A stretch of DNA of 64,000 nucleotides from Rhizopus sp. PT2906 (taxonomy: Eukaryota > Mucoromycota > Mucoromycetes > Mucorales > Rhizopodaceae): contig JAMYHX010000040.1 of the NCBI GenBank assembly GCA_025529335.1, forward strand, positions 1 to 64,000. Direction: 5' to 3'. The position numbers were made by a program, and so were the translations under genes. Numbering within the stretch: position 1 is the first letter of the stretch; each line of letters starts with the position of its first letter. The notes under the pieces are model-generated. The model was not told the DNA's origin and did no database searches. It saw nothing but the letters and a program-made list of their open reading frames with translations. Shown piece by piece: positions 12,434 to 23,992 of this stretch.

Positions 12434-13960
12434 ATTATATTAGAATATTATGCTTTAAAACTTTGTACAAGAGATAGATATATGTCCGTGTGTGTGTGTG
12501 TGTATGGGTGCGTGTGTGTGCTTAAATAAGGGACGCTTTCTCGTTAATGTATATGTATATATATGGATGTGTCGGGTTTTCTTTTTGTTTAGATAAAACC
12601 TCTCCCGGTCAGAGTAATTAAAAGAGCAAGACGAGAAGAAAAAGAAGAAAAGAAAAAAGATTGGTAAAAATAACTAGGCAAAGTGGTTAACTCCGAGTTT
12701 GGGTTGATTCAACCCCACTTCAAGTCGACATACACTGGCCTTCACTTTCCAAAAGATGCACTGAGTTTCAAGTGACTGCCAATCAAATACTCAATAAAGT
12801 GGCTGACAACCCCAACAAGAGGGTAAGTGTTATGCATCAGTATCCAAGACAACGAGTGTTTTGAGTGCCTTATTTGATGCTATTCAGCAAGCAAACAGAA
12901 TATGATGAACAGTACATGCAAATAAAAGGTCAACACTTTAAACACTGTAGGTGTAGGTGATTTTTTTTATATTTTGCTGGCTTATCATTAAAGTGCCTAA
13001 AAATTGGGGGAAACAGGGGGGAAGAGTAAAATATTTTTTTTTTTATTTCTTATTGTTTCCCTTGTTGGGTTTTGCGGAAGCCGAGATAAATAAACATCCG
13101 CTCGTCTTGTTAGCTCTGGCCCAGAATTGTTTGCTTCTTACGTAATTATGGGGCAAACTTCAAAATGGACCCGGGATGGGGAGAAGTGTATTTAGTCTTC
13201 TTTTTCATCCACATGTTTATCGCAGGCAACGATTTCAATTGATAGACATTACTACCTTGCCTCTCTTTTCATCCGTATGAAATAGTGATGCCTACAGTAT
13301 ACTCATCAACCTATGGCTCCCCTCTGTTCAAAATCAGTGGTCAATGCTTTTATCGATCAATTTTATAATTAAAATTGATGCAGTCTTTCCAGAAAGTAAA
13401 GTTGCACCAAGTGCAAATCAATGTCACACTGGCTCAAGAATGAACATTACAATCTTTGTGATTGATAAAACAGTTTTTCTTTGATAGTTTAATCAGCCCT
13501 CCCTCCCCTCTTTACCCTTTTTTTTTTACTTTAATATTAACATTCCTAAAGAATTGAGCTGATCCAGGGCAGACATTTGATATCTTTTTTTTGCCCCTCG
13601 ATTAGGTCATTCAAACAAGGTTACGCTTAATCAAAAATAAATGGTCGCACAAGCTTTGACATCTTTCTGGAACAAATAAAGCTCATCAGTGTTTTTCTTT
13701 TGCTTTCAATAAAGGATGGGAAGGGAAACGCTTATCGGCAAGTATGACAGGTCTATGGGTGAAGAACATATCATCATCCTGAAATATTGAGCTCTTATCA
13801 AGAAAAAGACAATGAGACAGGGGGACACAGGAGATAGAGGACGGCCTAAAACGGAAGCTGACGTTATAGGACCGACCCCTTCCAACTTTAAACATCACCG
13901 AATTTTTCACACTATAACTTATTCAAGCTTTATTACAGTCAAACTTTTGAGATCTCTACA
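12434..13960. other. Carboxylase promoter region and gene-poor spacer
   Basis: The 1.5 kb upstream of the carboxylase holds a TG/GT microsatellite at about 12487-12520, TA-rich repeats near 12550, and several poly-T runs (12960, 13035, 13520). No convincing coding frame, tRNA or other RNA gene was seen. It ends where a dead transposase begins. Confidence 0.5.
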
Positions 13961-15330
13961 ATGATAAATGCTTTTTATTTTGAAGATGAAATGGACAACC
14001 TTTTCGATGAGCATGGTGAAAGAGTTTATGATCCTATGAAAAGTGTCTTAACAGAAATTACAAACCTATTGTACTTGAAACAATAACTAGCCACAAGAGT
14101 TATTTAGTTAAATAAGCCTGTTGAAAAGAATATTACAATGAAAAAGACTAAGGAAACAAAGAATTCAGACACTAAGCCTGCTAAATCAGCAGTTTACAGC
14201 ACTCATACAGACAAGTAAAAAGAGAATTTTATTGATAAAAATGATTGAAAATCCTAAAGAGAAAGGAAATATCACTAAAATTTCCAAAAAACTCTTGATT
14301 AACCCACACACTGTGGAAAGAGGGTGAAAAACGTACAAAAAGACAGGAGAAGCGCTTTATGAAAAATCAAAGAATAATAATGGCCCAAAGAGCACTTTCA
14401 CTGGGAAACATGAGAACTATATTAAGAATTTGATAGATGATGATTCTCAGCTCTTTGCTGATGACATTATAGAAAAATTGACTAAACAAATTCGGGACTT
14501 TTCTATCATTTGAGGAATATTATGCAGATTACCGTCAAATGGCCACATTTTGGAGCCGAAGTTAGGAATTCTGTTGACAATTTGAAAACGAGATACGAGT
14601 GGTTTATGAACTGGAAGGATAAAGATCTGGACTATACAAAACATTGCGCGTTTATCGATGAAGCCGGGTTTCATATAAATATGAGAAATAACTGGGCTAG
14701 AGCACCAGCTGGAACTCGCGCTGTGGTTAAAACTGCAAAAACAAGAGTAAGTTCTCACTTGGTTATTGGAGCCATCGATTCGCCTGCAGTGATTCATATC
14801 GTTTTGAAAAAGCCACATCCCAAACCTGAATTAGACACTGTTGCCAAAAAGAAGAGAAAGGGTAACAGTGGAAAGAAAAGGGGTATAGCTCAGGCTAATA
14901 ACAACGAAGGAACTCAGGAGGATGACACCAGTGTAGTTGATTGAAAACCAACTTCAAAAGGTACAACAACTGCTCATTTTATTACGTTTGTCAATGAACT
15001 CCTTAATACTATGGATAAGGATGAATCTTTAAAGGGCAGCTATTTAGTGATGGATAATGCTAGTATCCATAAGTCGAAACCGATGATTCGAAACTAGAGG
15101 CTATACAGTAATGTGTCTCCTCCCTTTGCTCGCTTGAACTAAATCTCATTGAACAGTTTTGGGCAGTAGTGAAAGGAAAAATGAAGTGTCATCGTTTGAT
15201 GAAAGAAGAGATGTTATCTTCTAAAACTAGTGATGCATGTAATGACGCTCATTTTAGTGATCTTTATGGCTTTTGCCTTCATTCCAAACGTCAAATTATA
15301 AATTGCTTTAAACGAACTTCATTCTAATCC
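13961..15330 (+). pseudogene. Degenerate IS630/Tc1-mariner-type transposase
   Basis: This is a dead DDE transposase spread over several frames. An ATG at 13961 opens a short N-terminal piece. A helix-turn-helix-like stretch (KISKKLLINPHTVER) lies near 14275-14325. The longest open part, 14510-14944, contains the first catalytic Asp in FIDEAGFHINMRNNWARAPAG. After an in-frame stop at 14942 the frame continues with YLVMDNASIHKSKPM (second Asp) near 15045. A shift of frame then gives LNLIEQFWAVVKGKMKCHR (third acidic residue) near 15136. The order and motifs are those of the DDE_3 superfamily. Multiple stops and frame changes show it is inactive. I could not identify terminal inverted repeats or a TA duplication by eye. 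Confidence 0.8.
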
Positions 15331-17050
15331 TTTTATTGAATAAATATTTACTAACTTTAATAATAAATCAACTGAACTAAAAGCATTATATGATTCTATT
15401 AATTAAAGTATGGTTAAGCGCTATGAATTAAGCCTAGCAGCGTCTTTCCTCCTGTAACCGACAATATCTACTTTTTTTTGGGTACGGTACGCTTATTTCT
15501 TTTTCTATTAATTTATTTTGCGTTTTGTTTCTTCAAATAACCAATGACAAGTTGTTCGAACGGTAAATTAAGCACATTATAGCAATTCAAACACTCTCAC
15601 GTAAAGTTATTTAGATAAAGATTATCCATATATTGATGATTTTGTTCTTCCACAGGAGTATAAACCTGGAAGCGATCTAATAAGCAGAACCATACTCACT
15701 GATCAACAAATCATCAATACTATGACAAAAAGCCTTGGTTCTTTGTTGATAGAGCAATAACCACATTTTATCTTTTTCTTTTGAAACTTTATAAAAGTCA
15801 TATTCTACATCAAGAAACATGGAAAAATATATATTCTCTGAATAGGTTTAACTTGACGCTGTGCATTGAAAAAGGTTTGTTGACGACATTACAGGTAGCG
15901 CTTGTAACATTAACTCTCTCGTAGATTTCCTCGTGCGCGTAGTGTACATCAAATGCCTGGTCCTATGCAACAAATCGATTTCAGATTTCGTCCAGGATAT
16001 ACTAATACAAAGCTTAGTCGCTCTCGCTCTTTTTCTAACAAGTCAAAAAAGATGCATTCTCTCATTAGAAGGAAAGTGGAAGGACGATACTCTTCGTATG
16101 CTATATAAAATAGCAAAGGGAAAAAAAAAAAAATGGAAGACGAAATCGAACAAGAAAAAAACAAAAATATCGTAATCGATGTATACACCAAGATGCAAAA
16201 ACAATTTGAAAATACTCCTTCATCTGCTATATCTGGAATCATACGATATGCTGAAGACGGAATCGAGTTTTCAAAACGACAAGAGAGAAAATATGAAAGA
16301 GCCTTTCTTGAAGAATCTGTGTCACAAATTGTCTTCAAATTCTGGGGCAAGGAGTCTGATCAAATCATGAGGAGCTACTCTGAAAATATGTACTTGTCGC
16401 ACAATGGCTGAAATGGAGACTAAAGATGTAGTACGACCTCTTGGTTTCGCATATTCTTCAAGTAAAGACAATAGCTACATTCACAAGTCAAGAAAAATAA
16501 TAGAATAATACACTTAGAAAGCTATGAAAAGGATATAGAAGTATAGAATGCTTTGTATTTTATTGTTATTAAAACTACGAATAAAAAAGCACGGCCCAGA
16601 GAGAGAGTATTGACCACATCTGAAATCGAAATGAAGAGGGGGAACGATATTCAATCCTCAAATTGGCAGTGGAACGACTGTTTGTCAATATGAAATTAGA
16701 ATTCCTCAATCATGCATTTGTTTGAAATGTTTACTTGACTAATCAACATTTATCTATTTTACGGCTATTAACCTGTTTGTAGATGGTTATCTTTTTCACA
16801 TGAAAGTACACAGCTTTATATATTCTCAGCTATTCTTGTTCCCCTCTCTCTCTCCTTGTCTCTGAATAGAATGTAAACATTGTTAAAAGAATCGAATTAT
16901 AAATTTATGCAAACTCCTTTTTCTTCTCTTTACCCTTTTTAAGCTTTGACCTCATTTCAGAAATAAATAAAAAAAAAAATGATGCATTTAATAAATAAAC
17001 AATCGAAAATTGTGTAACTCGGTAAAATTAAAAACTTCCATATATTTATT
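15331..17050. other. Gene-poor stretch with possible relict coding fragments
   Basis: This 1.7 kb follows the dead transposase. Around 15630-15760 a short open stretch reads DYPYIDDFVLPQEYKPGSD, after a CCACAG that could be an acceptor site. At 16133-16411 an ATG-initiated 92-residue frame is lysine/glutamate rich, while the opposite strand is also open (15949-16350). Neither was assigned to a family. They may be remains of a mobile element or a decayed gene. Confidence 0.35.
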
Positions 17051-17125
17051 GTTTATGTACAGAATTATAAAAATATACATCATATAAAAAGTTGTCATTA
17101 TTATTATTATTATAGCATAGCTTGA

Positions 17126-18010
17126 TTAGTACTGTGGCATAAATCCATAATTAGTTCGAAATGTGGTAGTAGTAGGCTTATCAGGAGACCAGTGTGGCAA
17201 AAAGGAAGTGTATTCATCATTCTTGTCGTCCCTTTGTTTTTCCCTCTTGTTTTCTCGCTTTTGCTTTCTCCACATTTTACGAAGCTCTTTAAATTCAGCT
17301 GGTAATCTTTTCGGGCCCTATAGAATCGGTAAATACTTTACGCGTGTAAAATAAAAGTGTATACTTGCATGCTTTTGCATAGAGACATGAGCATTCAAAT
17401 GATTTAATGTGCCGTAAGCCTTTGTACAGTTTTGATAGTTGCATTTATACAATCTTTCTACTTCGTGGTATTTTCTTCTCGGTCGTTTCTTTTGTTGAAC
17501 TCCCGGTAGCGGAACAAATGAAAAGACCTTTTGATGATGGTTTGTCAGAACGTCACCTGACATCAAAACACTGTCGATAACAGATGTCGGAGGGGAAGGT
17601 AGCTGGTGTGAGCGAACCGAAGGTGGATGAAAGACATCGTTATAAGGCAGATGTTGATGTACCATGTATACGTCGTCAAAGCGATGACCGAGCGGTGGCG
17701 TCTTGTACACACCTTGCGACCGAACCGTACGCGAATCATTGGGAGTGGGCGGTAACAGACGTGATAGAGGGGGTAAAGACGTGTTTAGGTCGACGCCCAC
17801 GGCTGCTGCTGCTGCTGCGGCGGCGGCGGCGGCAGCAGTTGTAGAATTAACGGTCGAATGTAAAGGAGCGGAGGTGTTTAAATAGTGATTGTTATGAACA
17901 GGGGCTGATTGTTGATGAGTGTAGAATGGATGACCTCTGGGATCATAATAATTGACACTGGGAGAAGATGGCACTCGAGGTGCTGTCACGATATTGTTGT
18001 TTTGAATCAT
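17126..18010 (-). CDS. Con7-like C2H2 zinc-finger transcription factor
   Basis: This is a nuclear factor related to Magnaporthe Con7, a regulator of development and cell wall genes in filamentous fungi. Two exons (17369-18010 and 17126-17317) join to 277 residues. The N-terminal part is disordered, with an alanine tract of about 13 residues. The conserved part starts at FSFVPLPGVQQKKRPRRKYHE, followed by one C2H2 finger (YKCNYQNCTKAYGTLNHLNAH) and then QKHGPKRLPAEFKELRKMW. The 51-nt intron begins with GCAAGT rather than GT; only this GC donor restores the family reading KHGPKRLP. If the intron is kept, an in-frame TAG at its 3' end truncates the protein. The start is the Met before QNNNIV. 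A CTTTTTAG just upstream suggests a possible 5' UTR intron. Confidence 0.85.
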
Positions 18011-19232
18011 TCTAAAAAGCAAAAAGGAAAGTAATAAGCCTGTTTTAAAACGAGAAGAAAAAAGAAAGGAAGCAAGAGAGATCTTGTCTTTTAAGCACAA
18101 TACATCAAGTGTGGAGTTTATAAATATAATGAACTCAAATCAAACTTAACCTCTTTAAGTTATTTAGATTACACTTAATATAATCGACCACCCAATAAAA
18201 AAAAGATGACACGCTCCCCCCTCGCTTTTGAATCAACTTGTAGATCCCATAATCTTGGTTTAGACCTGTACGACGTGAATTGCCAGAAATTTTTTTAGTT
18301 TGAAAAAGTGATGAAATGTCGATCTCTTTGTATTTTATTCTACATTTCCTAAAGCGGTTATGTGTTTATCATTTGACGTTATTTATTTTAATATGTTCAC
18401 ATTGATTTGTTCTCTAAATCAATAATAAAAACATGTGTTCAGTACAGTTTTACTCTAGTGTCTGAACAATAAATGCAGAAAATAAGTTACAGTACTGATT
18501 TAGCAGTCGCTTAATTGGGCGAAAGGTCAGCTGAAAAAAGATGACCCCTGCAAGTGCTCAATACATGTCATAGTGTGATAAAGGTGAAACGTATATGAGA
18601 TTTGCTTCTATAAAAAGAACTGCTCCCCTTTATCTTTTTTATAAAAAAAGGTTCAAATAAAGCTGTTTGACAAATTAGGATAATACTTTACCCCTCCTTC
18701 TTTAGACCCATTCAGCCTATTTAACTCTCTCACACACATAATCGAGTAACTTGTCTTTTTGGGCAAATGAATAATTACTATGCACATTTATTTATTTATT
18801 TTTTCTTCTTTTCCCTTTTGTTATAGTGACTATTTATGTCAAATCTTTTTTGTCTTTATCATTCAAGTTTGTAGGTAATTCGGTACAATGCGCCAGAGGA
18901 GAGACAAGAGAGAGGCCGTTGCTACTGTACTGTTATTGTTATTGCTGAACGATATCACTTGATATATCCAACCAATGCCTGCACCGCTTTTATTTAAGTG
19001 AAAGTCAACTGTATATATACCTTTCTTGCCCATTCCTTATCCATCTTTTGCATATCATCAATTCTAAACTTTCTCAATGTCTTTCTAATAACATCCTACT
19101 TTTGCTACTCTGATTCGTTCTTATTTTCCATCTGGAAATATATAGAAAAAAGAGAAAAATTATACAAAGCATGTGTTTTAGAATAAAGAGAGGAAGGGAA
19201 ATAAACATATTTTTTATTAACTAATTTAAACT
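18011..19232. other. Intergenic: upstream region of the Con7-like gene
   Basis: This 1.2-kb region sits between two minus-strand transcription factor genes. It is AT-rich with several T-runs. Open frames here are short and lack domain features, including one at 18998-19186. It probably holds a long promoter for the Con7-like gene, as is common for fungal developmental regulators. Confidence 0.45.
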
Positions 19233-20372
19233 CTAATTTTCATTATTTTCTAAAGTGCTATTAAGAATTGTCTTTAAGAAGCCACAGCGACGTTCAAGCA
19301 TACCAAGAAAGTCATGCATCTGTTCTCTATCCATTTGAAGTAACAAGGAGACAAAACGAGTGTCTTCAGCTTCAAGACCCGTAAAGGAATGCATTTCACT
19401 CTGGGGTTCTTCGCTTGCCCAATCACGACGACGTCTTTGAATCGTTGTCTTGCGCATTTCTGCAGGTCTGTCACGATGATGAAGCTTGGCATAGAGACCA
19501 CAGGCATTACAGACAGGCTCACCACGCTCATTCTTGCGCCATAAAGGGGTTTGGGTCTGATGACAGTTGGCACATTCTTGATTCATTTCCGGAACCTGTT
19601 CGCTCACAGGGGAGGCAGGGTAAGACATCTCTGGTCTCACAATCGTCACGGGTAAACTGCGGTCATAGGGATGGGCACGAACGGTATGGGTCTTGTTTCG
19701 GACATGAAGAGGACGATGATGATTATATTGCTTGTAATAAAGACCACAGGCATTACAAAGAGAGTGCTTGCGATCAGGAGTTCTTCTCCAGAGAGGTGTC
19801 TTGGTCACCTTGCAGTTAAAGCATTCCAGCTTGCGAGGAGGACGATTGGTCTTTTGGTTATTGATCTTGATGGCCATGGTGGATTGACCTTGCAGTTGAT
19901 TCTTCTTGTTCGTACGTGGCTTGACAGGCTCCATGGTAGGCTGTAATGTGTCCGTAGGTGATTGTTCTTGGGTTGCTTGCTGAATGAATTGATCAAGAGC
20001 ATCTAATTGGATGGTTGATTCATCACCAGTATTGGACAGGAATTCATCAAGAAAGCTATCTTGAAGTAAAGTGGTAGGGCTATCCAAGGTCTCGGAGGCA
20101 GATGAATCCGGAGAGGAGATAGGAGAGGAATAGACCGAACCAAGAAGTTGATCCAAAGAGGAATCCTTAAAGATATCGGTAAAGATAGCAGAGTCCTCTT
20201 GAGGGTACTGTTGAAAGAGTAAAGGGTCTTGATAGGTAATTGCTTGATCGATATTCATTGCGCTGATGGTATGATTGTTGTTATCACTGATATGAGTATT
20301 CATTGTTGTAATAGTAGTAGTGTTTGCAGTAGTATTTGTAATAGGAGCAGTATTAGTTGTAATAGCAGTCAT
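19233..20372 (-). CDS. GATA-type transcription factor with two zinc fingers
   Basis: This single-exon, 379-residue nuclear DNA-binding protein should recognise WGATAR sites. The N-terminus is Thr/Asn-rich, followed by acidic Ser/Pro-rich segments. Finger 1 (CFNC...CNAC, about residues 184-208) has an 18-residue loop, the class IVb spacing. Finger 2 (CANC...CNAC, about residues 266-290) has the usual 17-residue loop, class IVa, and is followed by a basic tail (TIQRRRRDW). The linker has no cysteine cluster, which argues against the iron-sensing siderophore repressor type (Urbs1/SRE). Nitrogen, light or differentiation roles are all possible for fungal GATA factors. The last 60 residues are predicted helical. 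Confidence 0.88.
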   Translation of the reverse strand: MTAITTNTAPITNTTANTTTITTMNTHISDNNNHTISAMNIDQAITYQDPLLFQQYPQEDSAIFTDIFKDSSLDQLLGSVYSSPISSPDSSASETLDSPTTLLQDSFLDEFLSNTGDESTIQLDALDQFIQQATQEQSPTDTLQPTMEPVKPRTNKKNQLQGQSTMAIKINNQKTNRPPRKLECFNCKVTKTPLWRRTPDRKHSLCNACGLYYKQYNHHRPLHVRNKTHTVRAHPYDRSLPVTIVRPEMSYPASPVSEQVPEMNQECANCHQTQTPLWRKNERGEPVCNACGLYAKLHHRDRPAEMRKTTIQRRRRDWASEEPQSEMHSFTGLEAEDTRFVSLLLQMDREQMHDFLGMLERRCGFLKTILNSTLENNEN

Positions 20373-21240
20373 TGTAAGTTTGTTTTCTGTTTCAATCTAC
20401 GTCGTTTCCCACGTGTTTTCCGTTAAACATATAATAGTAGGCCATTTTTTTTAAAAGGGGGGTTTAACTTATTCTTTCTTTTTTTTTTTATAAATTAATT
20501 AAGAGAGAGATTTAAAGTGAATTAAAAGGTGGTAGCGTACATTCTTGATATAATGATACACTACAGATAATAAGCAAAAAGATATGGGGTTCAAACAATA
20601 AGATAATTAATTAAGAGAGAGGGTTTATACAAGGGCGCAGAAAGAGAAAGAGAAAGAATAAAATAAAAAAAAAAAGAATAAATCTTCTTACGAAAAAGAG
20701 AAAAAGAAGAAAAATAAAAACTTTTCAATCTTTTTATTTTTTTTAGTCATCGCCATTTGAAATAGAAGATGGAATCGGAGAAGTGATAGGTTATCCTGTA
20801 TTTGAACCTTATGATTAATTCTGTAGCGAACTGAGTCAATAACCATGACTCCAACTCAATCTCACTTTGCCTATTTGTCGTATTTTTTACTAAAATAGAA
20901 GTAGGGTAAAGTACAAGTCTTATCGAACCAATCGAATTGATTAAAAATAGAAGGAGAGAGAGAGTGAACAAGAGACAAATAGAAAGGCATTTTTTGTGAA
21001 CAAATAATATTCAAGCAAAAAGAAAGAAGGAAAGAAGAAAAGAAGAAGAAAGTAAACAATAGAGATCCTCTTTAATTTCATACCCTTTCCCCCCCTTTTT
21101 TGTCTTTTTTTATCCCTTTCTTTTTATATGAAAACATATAAAGATTGATGATCTTTGTCCACTTGATGATGATAATCTTGAATCGTTTTCCATAAAAGAA
21201 CAAGGTTTCAATTTGCGTCACTTTCGGGTAAATAATTTAT
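20373..21240. other. Intergenic: GATA-factor upstream region
   Basis: This 870-bp AT-rich region lies upstream of the GATA factor. It has purine-rich runs at 20640-20725 and AGATAA motifs near 20566 and 20601. These match the binding site of GATA factors, so self-control is conceivable, but such hexamers are frequent in AT-rich DNA. No gene is supported. Confidence 0.4.
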
Positions 21241-22203
21241 TTATTCATCTTTAGTCTCTAATCCTTCAATGAAGCTATCATCCAGGTCACTTGTATTTTC
21301 CTCCTCTTTCATCATTTCTATACGCTTCTTCTTCTTTTTCAACTTGGCCAATAAATTCTTGGCTATACTGAATACACCTTGTGTGGCCATCCCACAGGCA
21401 AAGCATTTGGGTGTCTTTTGGTAGTTTTTGAGAGCACATGATTCACAAAAATAATGATGACAACGAGTCACAACTGGGTTATCAAATTCTTGTCTACAAA
21501 TCAAGCAGGCAAATGGTAATTCTTCATCATCAGAGTCTTCTTCGTCAGAGATAACATACTTATTAGGATCATTCGCTCCAAACTGTCTTCCACTCTTTTG
21601 TGCTTCTTCCCATTCTTTTTCTAATTGCCAGCCTGTCTTGTAATCGCCACGATCATGCAAGAATATACATGAATCTCCATATCCACAAAACCCAGTCTCT
21701 TTATAATCTTTGCAAACATCAGGCTGATAGTCAAATCGTGCTGTCACTCTCAGATTAGCAGGCGCACGTTGTGGTCCAACTGACATTTTCGAATTCAATG
21801 CATTCTTTTTATTGCTGTCTTTCTTTTGTTGAATCTCTTTATTTTCTAATTCCCATTCTGTATCATATCGTGTTGCGTCATTCTTTTTAATATCAGTGGA
21901 TTTGTCTGCTGCATAATGAACACCAAATCCATCTTCTTCTTCTTCTTCGTCTTGATTATTATTATTCTTTCTTTTCTTTCTTGTACTCTGTACAAATGGA
22001 TTCAAGCCTGTCTTTCGAGATTTAGTCACTACTTCAGACACAGTAGCTGATCCATCCTCATCCTCTTCAGAATCAACATCTTCGTCAGAATCTTGTCTTG
22101 TTGTTGTCAATTTACGTTTTCGAATATTCTTATTTGTTGAACGTTTCTTGAAGAAATTGACCTTTTCTTCTTGTTGATTAATTGGAACAATCTCTTCTGC
22201 CAT
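21241..22203 (-). CDS. Cwc24/RNF113-type splicing factor with CCCH and RING fingers
   Basis: This is a nuclear, spliceosome-associated protein that acts at the first catalytic step (yeast Cwc24, human RNF113A). It is a single exon of 320 residues. The N-terminus is charged and begins with the family-typical VNFFKKRSTNKNIRKRK. A CCCH finger follows (CKDYKETGFCGYGDSCIFLH), then the conserved GDYKTGWQLEKEWEEAQ, then a C3HC4 RING (CLICRQEF...CHHYFCESC...CFACG). The start at 22203 is used because the longer open frame adds only a poly-F/poly-K stretch from A/T-runs. The C-terminus is acidic. Confidence 0.93.
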   Translation of the reverse strand: MAEEIVPINQQEEKVNFFKKRSTNKNIRKRKLTTTRQDSDEDVDSEEDEDGSATVSEVVTKSRKTGLNPFVQSTRKKRKNNNNQDEEEEEDGFGVHYAADKSTDIKKNDATRYDTEWELENKEIQQKKDSNKKNALNSKMSVGPQRAPANLRVTARFDYQPDVCKDYKETGFCGYGDSCIFLHDRGDYKTGWQLEKEWEEAQKSGRQFGANDPNKYVISDEEDSDDEELPFACLICRQEFDNPVVTRCHHYFCESCALKNYQKTPKCFACGMATQGVFSIAKNLLAKLKKKKKRIEMMKEEENTSDLDDSFIEGLETKDE

Positions 22204-22342
22204 GTTTTTTTTTTTTATTAGAAAGAAAGAAAGAAAGAAAAAAAAAAATATCAAACTGTAGCAAAAATAAATAAATAAATGTGCATTAATAATATATTCC
22301 TTCTTTATCCAATGAAAGAGTAATGTTTATTAAGTAAACATG

Positions 22343-23992
22343 TCACCGACTAACCATATTAGCATCAAATTCAACATCATCACGACAATAGATATAATAG
22401 CTATCTTCATTATAAAACCTGCCTGCCAAGATCATGGCTTGTTCAACAGTGATCTCTCTCACCTGTGCGCCCTGTACAAAATAATATCTACATCCTTTGT
22501 CGGTTGTTATGACTACGAATGCCATAAATACATTCAACGTTAATTTCTGTAACCGCAGATCCTGAAGGTTTATCCATTGTCTGTCATTTGTATAAGCACT
22601 GCCATCAGGGTTGTAACGGACAATACGGACATCACGTAGATACAATTCTTTTAGGTTCGGACAACTGGCGGACATGCATTGAAAGAAACCGACGTCAACA
22701 GTAGCCGCATGGATTCTCAGTGTGTGAAGTGATTCATAGACATAACCATAAAATGACAGCAAATGAATGGAGAGTTGTAACTCCTGTAGCTGGTGACATC
22801 TTTTGATGAAGAAGCTTGTAGAGCGTGATAGCTTGGTAGACTCGGCTGGAGATTCTATACATAATTCATGGATGTCCAACACAAACGGGTCGTCAAGCAA
22901 TCTGTCTGGCCTTGGTCTATTCTTGGTCGAACTCTCCAAAGTTGTTTTTATCGATACTGTCTGAGAATAGCAGCTATCGACAAGGATTTCTAGAAAATTG
23001 CGTCTGTTTGTAAACATAGAGACCACTCGAACGTAATTGTTAAAGTATTCGCAAATATTTGAAATAATTTCAAAGTCTTGTCCTTCTTCTTCCTTCTCTA
23101 TTGACATTTCCAAACTGAATGATGTCTTGGGTGTCTGCATCAAAAAGCCAAGTAGTTGACCATAGGTTGCAAACAGAGGTCTGCACAGAGGGAGAGGAAT
23201 AATAGTGAACGATATATTACACAGATTGATAAATCTTGTTATGATAAAGTCGATCACTGTTCCGGATATGAACGACCCATGAGAATTAAAATGAACAGAT
23301 AGTAAAGAAGGGTAGAGGCCAAGGGTTGTTCTGACGTCTATATCTTCATCTATGTTAATATCCGCATGGAACTGTGATAAATGAGCACATGAGTCAAATA
23401 CGAACATAAGGTCTTGCATTGTAGTCAGGGGTAAATTAGAAGGTAGAGCCAGAGACTTGAGCATTGGAAAGGATTTTATGAATTGTAAGTCTGGGGCCTC
23501 TTGAAGTTCAGAAATACTAATGATCGAATCCTTGTACTTGTAATAGTGCTTCAGCTCGAATTCACTTGAAAAGCAGAGTTGTCGAATGCTCCATTTGATA
23601 CTGTCACCGATGGCAAGCAGATAAGATGAAAGGCAGTTGTCAAAGAGTTCTCTTGATCCAATCAATGTGTTTACGTTTGGACAATACTTGACCAACCGTA
23701 TAAACTCCTTGGATGATATGGTCTTGCGTGTCCTATAGGTTGGATAGTCTATTTTCATTGCTTTGACAAATAGTCCAATGTTCAACAACCTGGTGTTTTC
23801 GCATGCTTTATTCAGTCGCAGGAACGCTTTGAACATGGAAGAGCTTTTAAAGTATACACATGAAAACAAGCGTTGTGTGAAAAAGGGGTGCCATTTTAAA
23901 GAAAGGAATCGAAGGGTTGGTGCTTCTGCTCTTGAGGCATGCCTGAAAATGTGTTCAATTATGTCATCCGGTAATTGTTGGTTATTGCTCAT
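22343..23992 (-). CDS. F-box protein with leucine-rich repeat-like region
   Basis: This is a 549-residue single-exon protein. Residues 7-50 form an F-box (LPDDIIEHIFRHA...LSLKWHPFFTQRLF), which would bind Skp1 in an SCF ubiquitin ligase. The rest resembles irregular leucine-rich repeats (for example LKSLALPSNLPLTTMQDL, LKELYLRDVRIV), the probable substrate-binding part. Large numbers of such proteins are known in Mucoromycota. The target is unknown. Confidence 0.75.
   Translation of the reverse strand: MSNNQQLPDDIIEHIFRHASRAEAPTLRFLSLKWHPFFTQRLFSCVYFKSSSMFKAFLRLNKACENTRLLNIGLFVKAMKIDYPTYRTRKTISSKEFIRLVKYCPNVNTLIGSRELFDNCLSSYLLAIGDSIKWSIRQLCFSSEFELKHYYKYKDSIISISELQEAPDLQFIKSFPMLKSLALPSNLPLTTMQDLMFVFDSCAHLSQFHADINIDEDIDVRTTLGLYPSLLSVHFNSHGSFISGTVIDFIITRFINLCNISFTIIPLPLCRPLFATYGQLLGFLMQTPKTSFSLEMSIEKEEEGQDFEIISNICEYFNNYVRVVSMFTNRRNFLEILVDSCYSQTVSIKTTLESSTKNRPRPDRLLDDPFVLDIHELCIESPAESTKLSRSTSFFIKRCHQLQELQLSIHLLSFYGYVYESLHTLRIHAATVDVGFFQCMSASCPNLKELYLRDVRIVRYNPDGSAYTNDRQWINLQDLRLQKLTLNVFMAFVVITTDKGCRYYFVQGAQVREITVEQAMILAGRFYNEDSYYIYCRDDVEFDANMVSR

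Noticed and set aside
16133..16411. 92-residue frame as a confident gene
   Set aside because: The opposite strand is equally open and no domain was recognised. Kept only as a possible relic.
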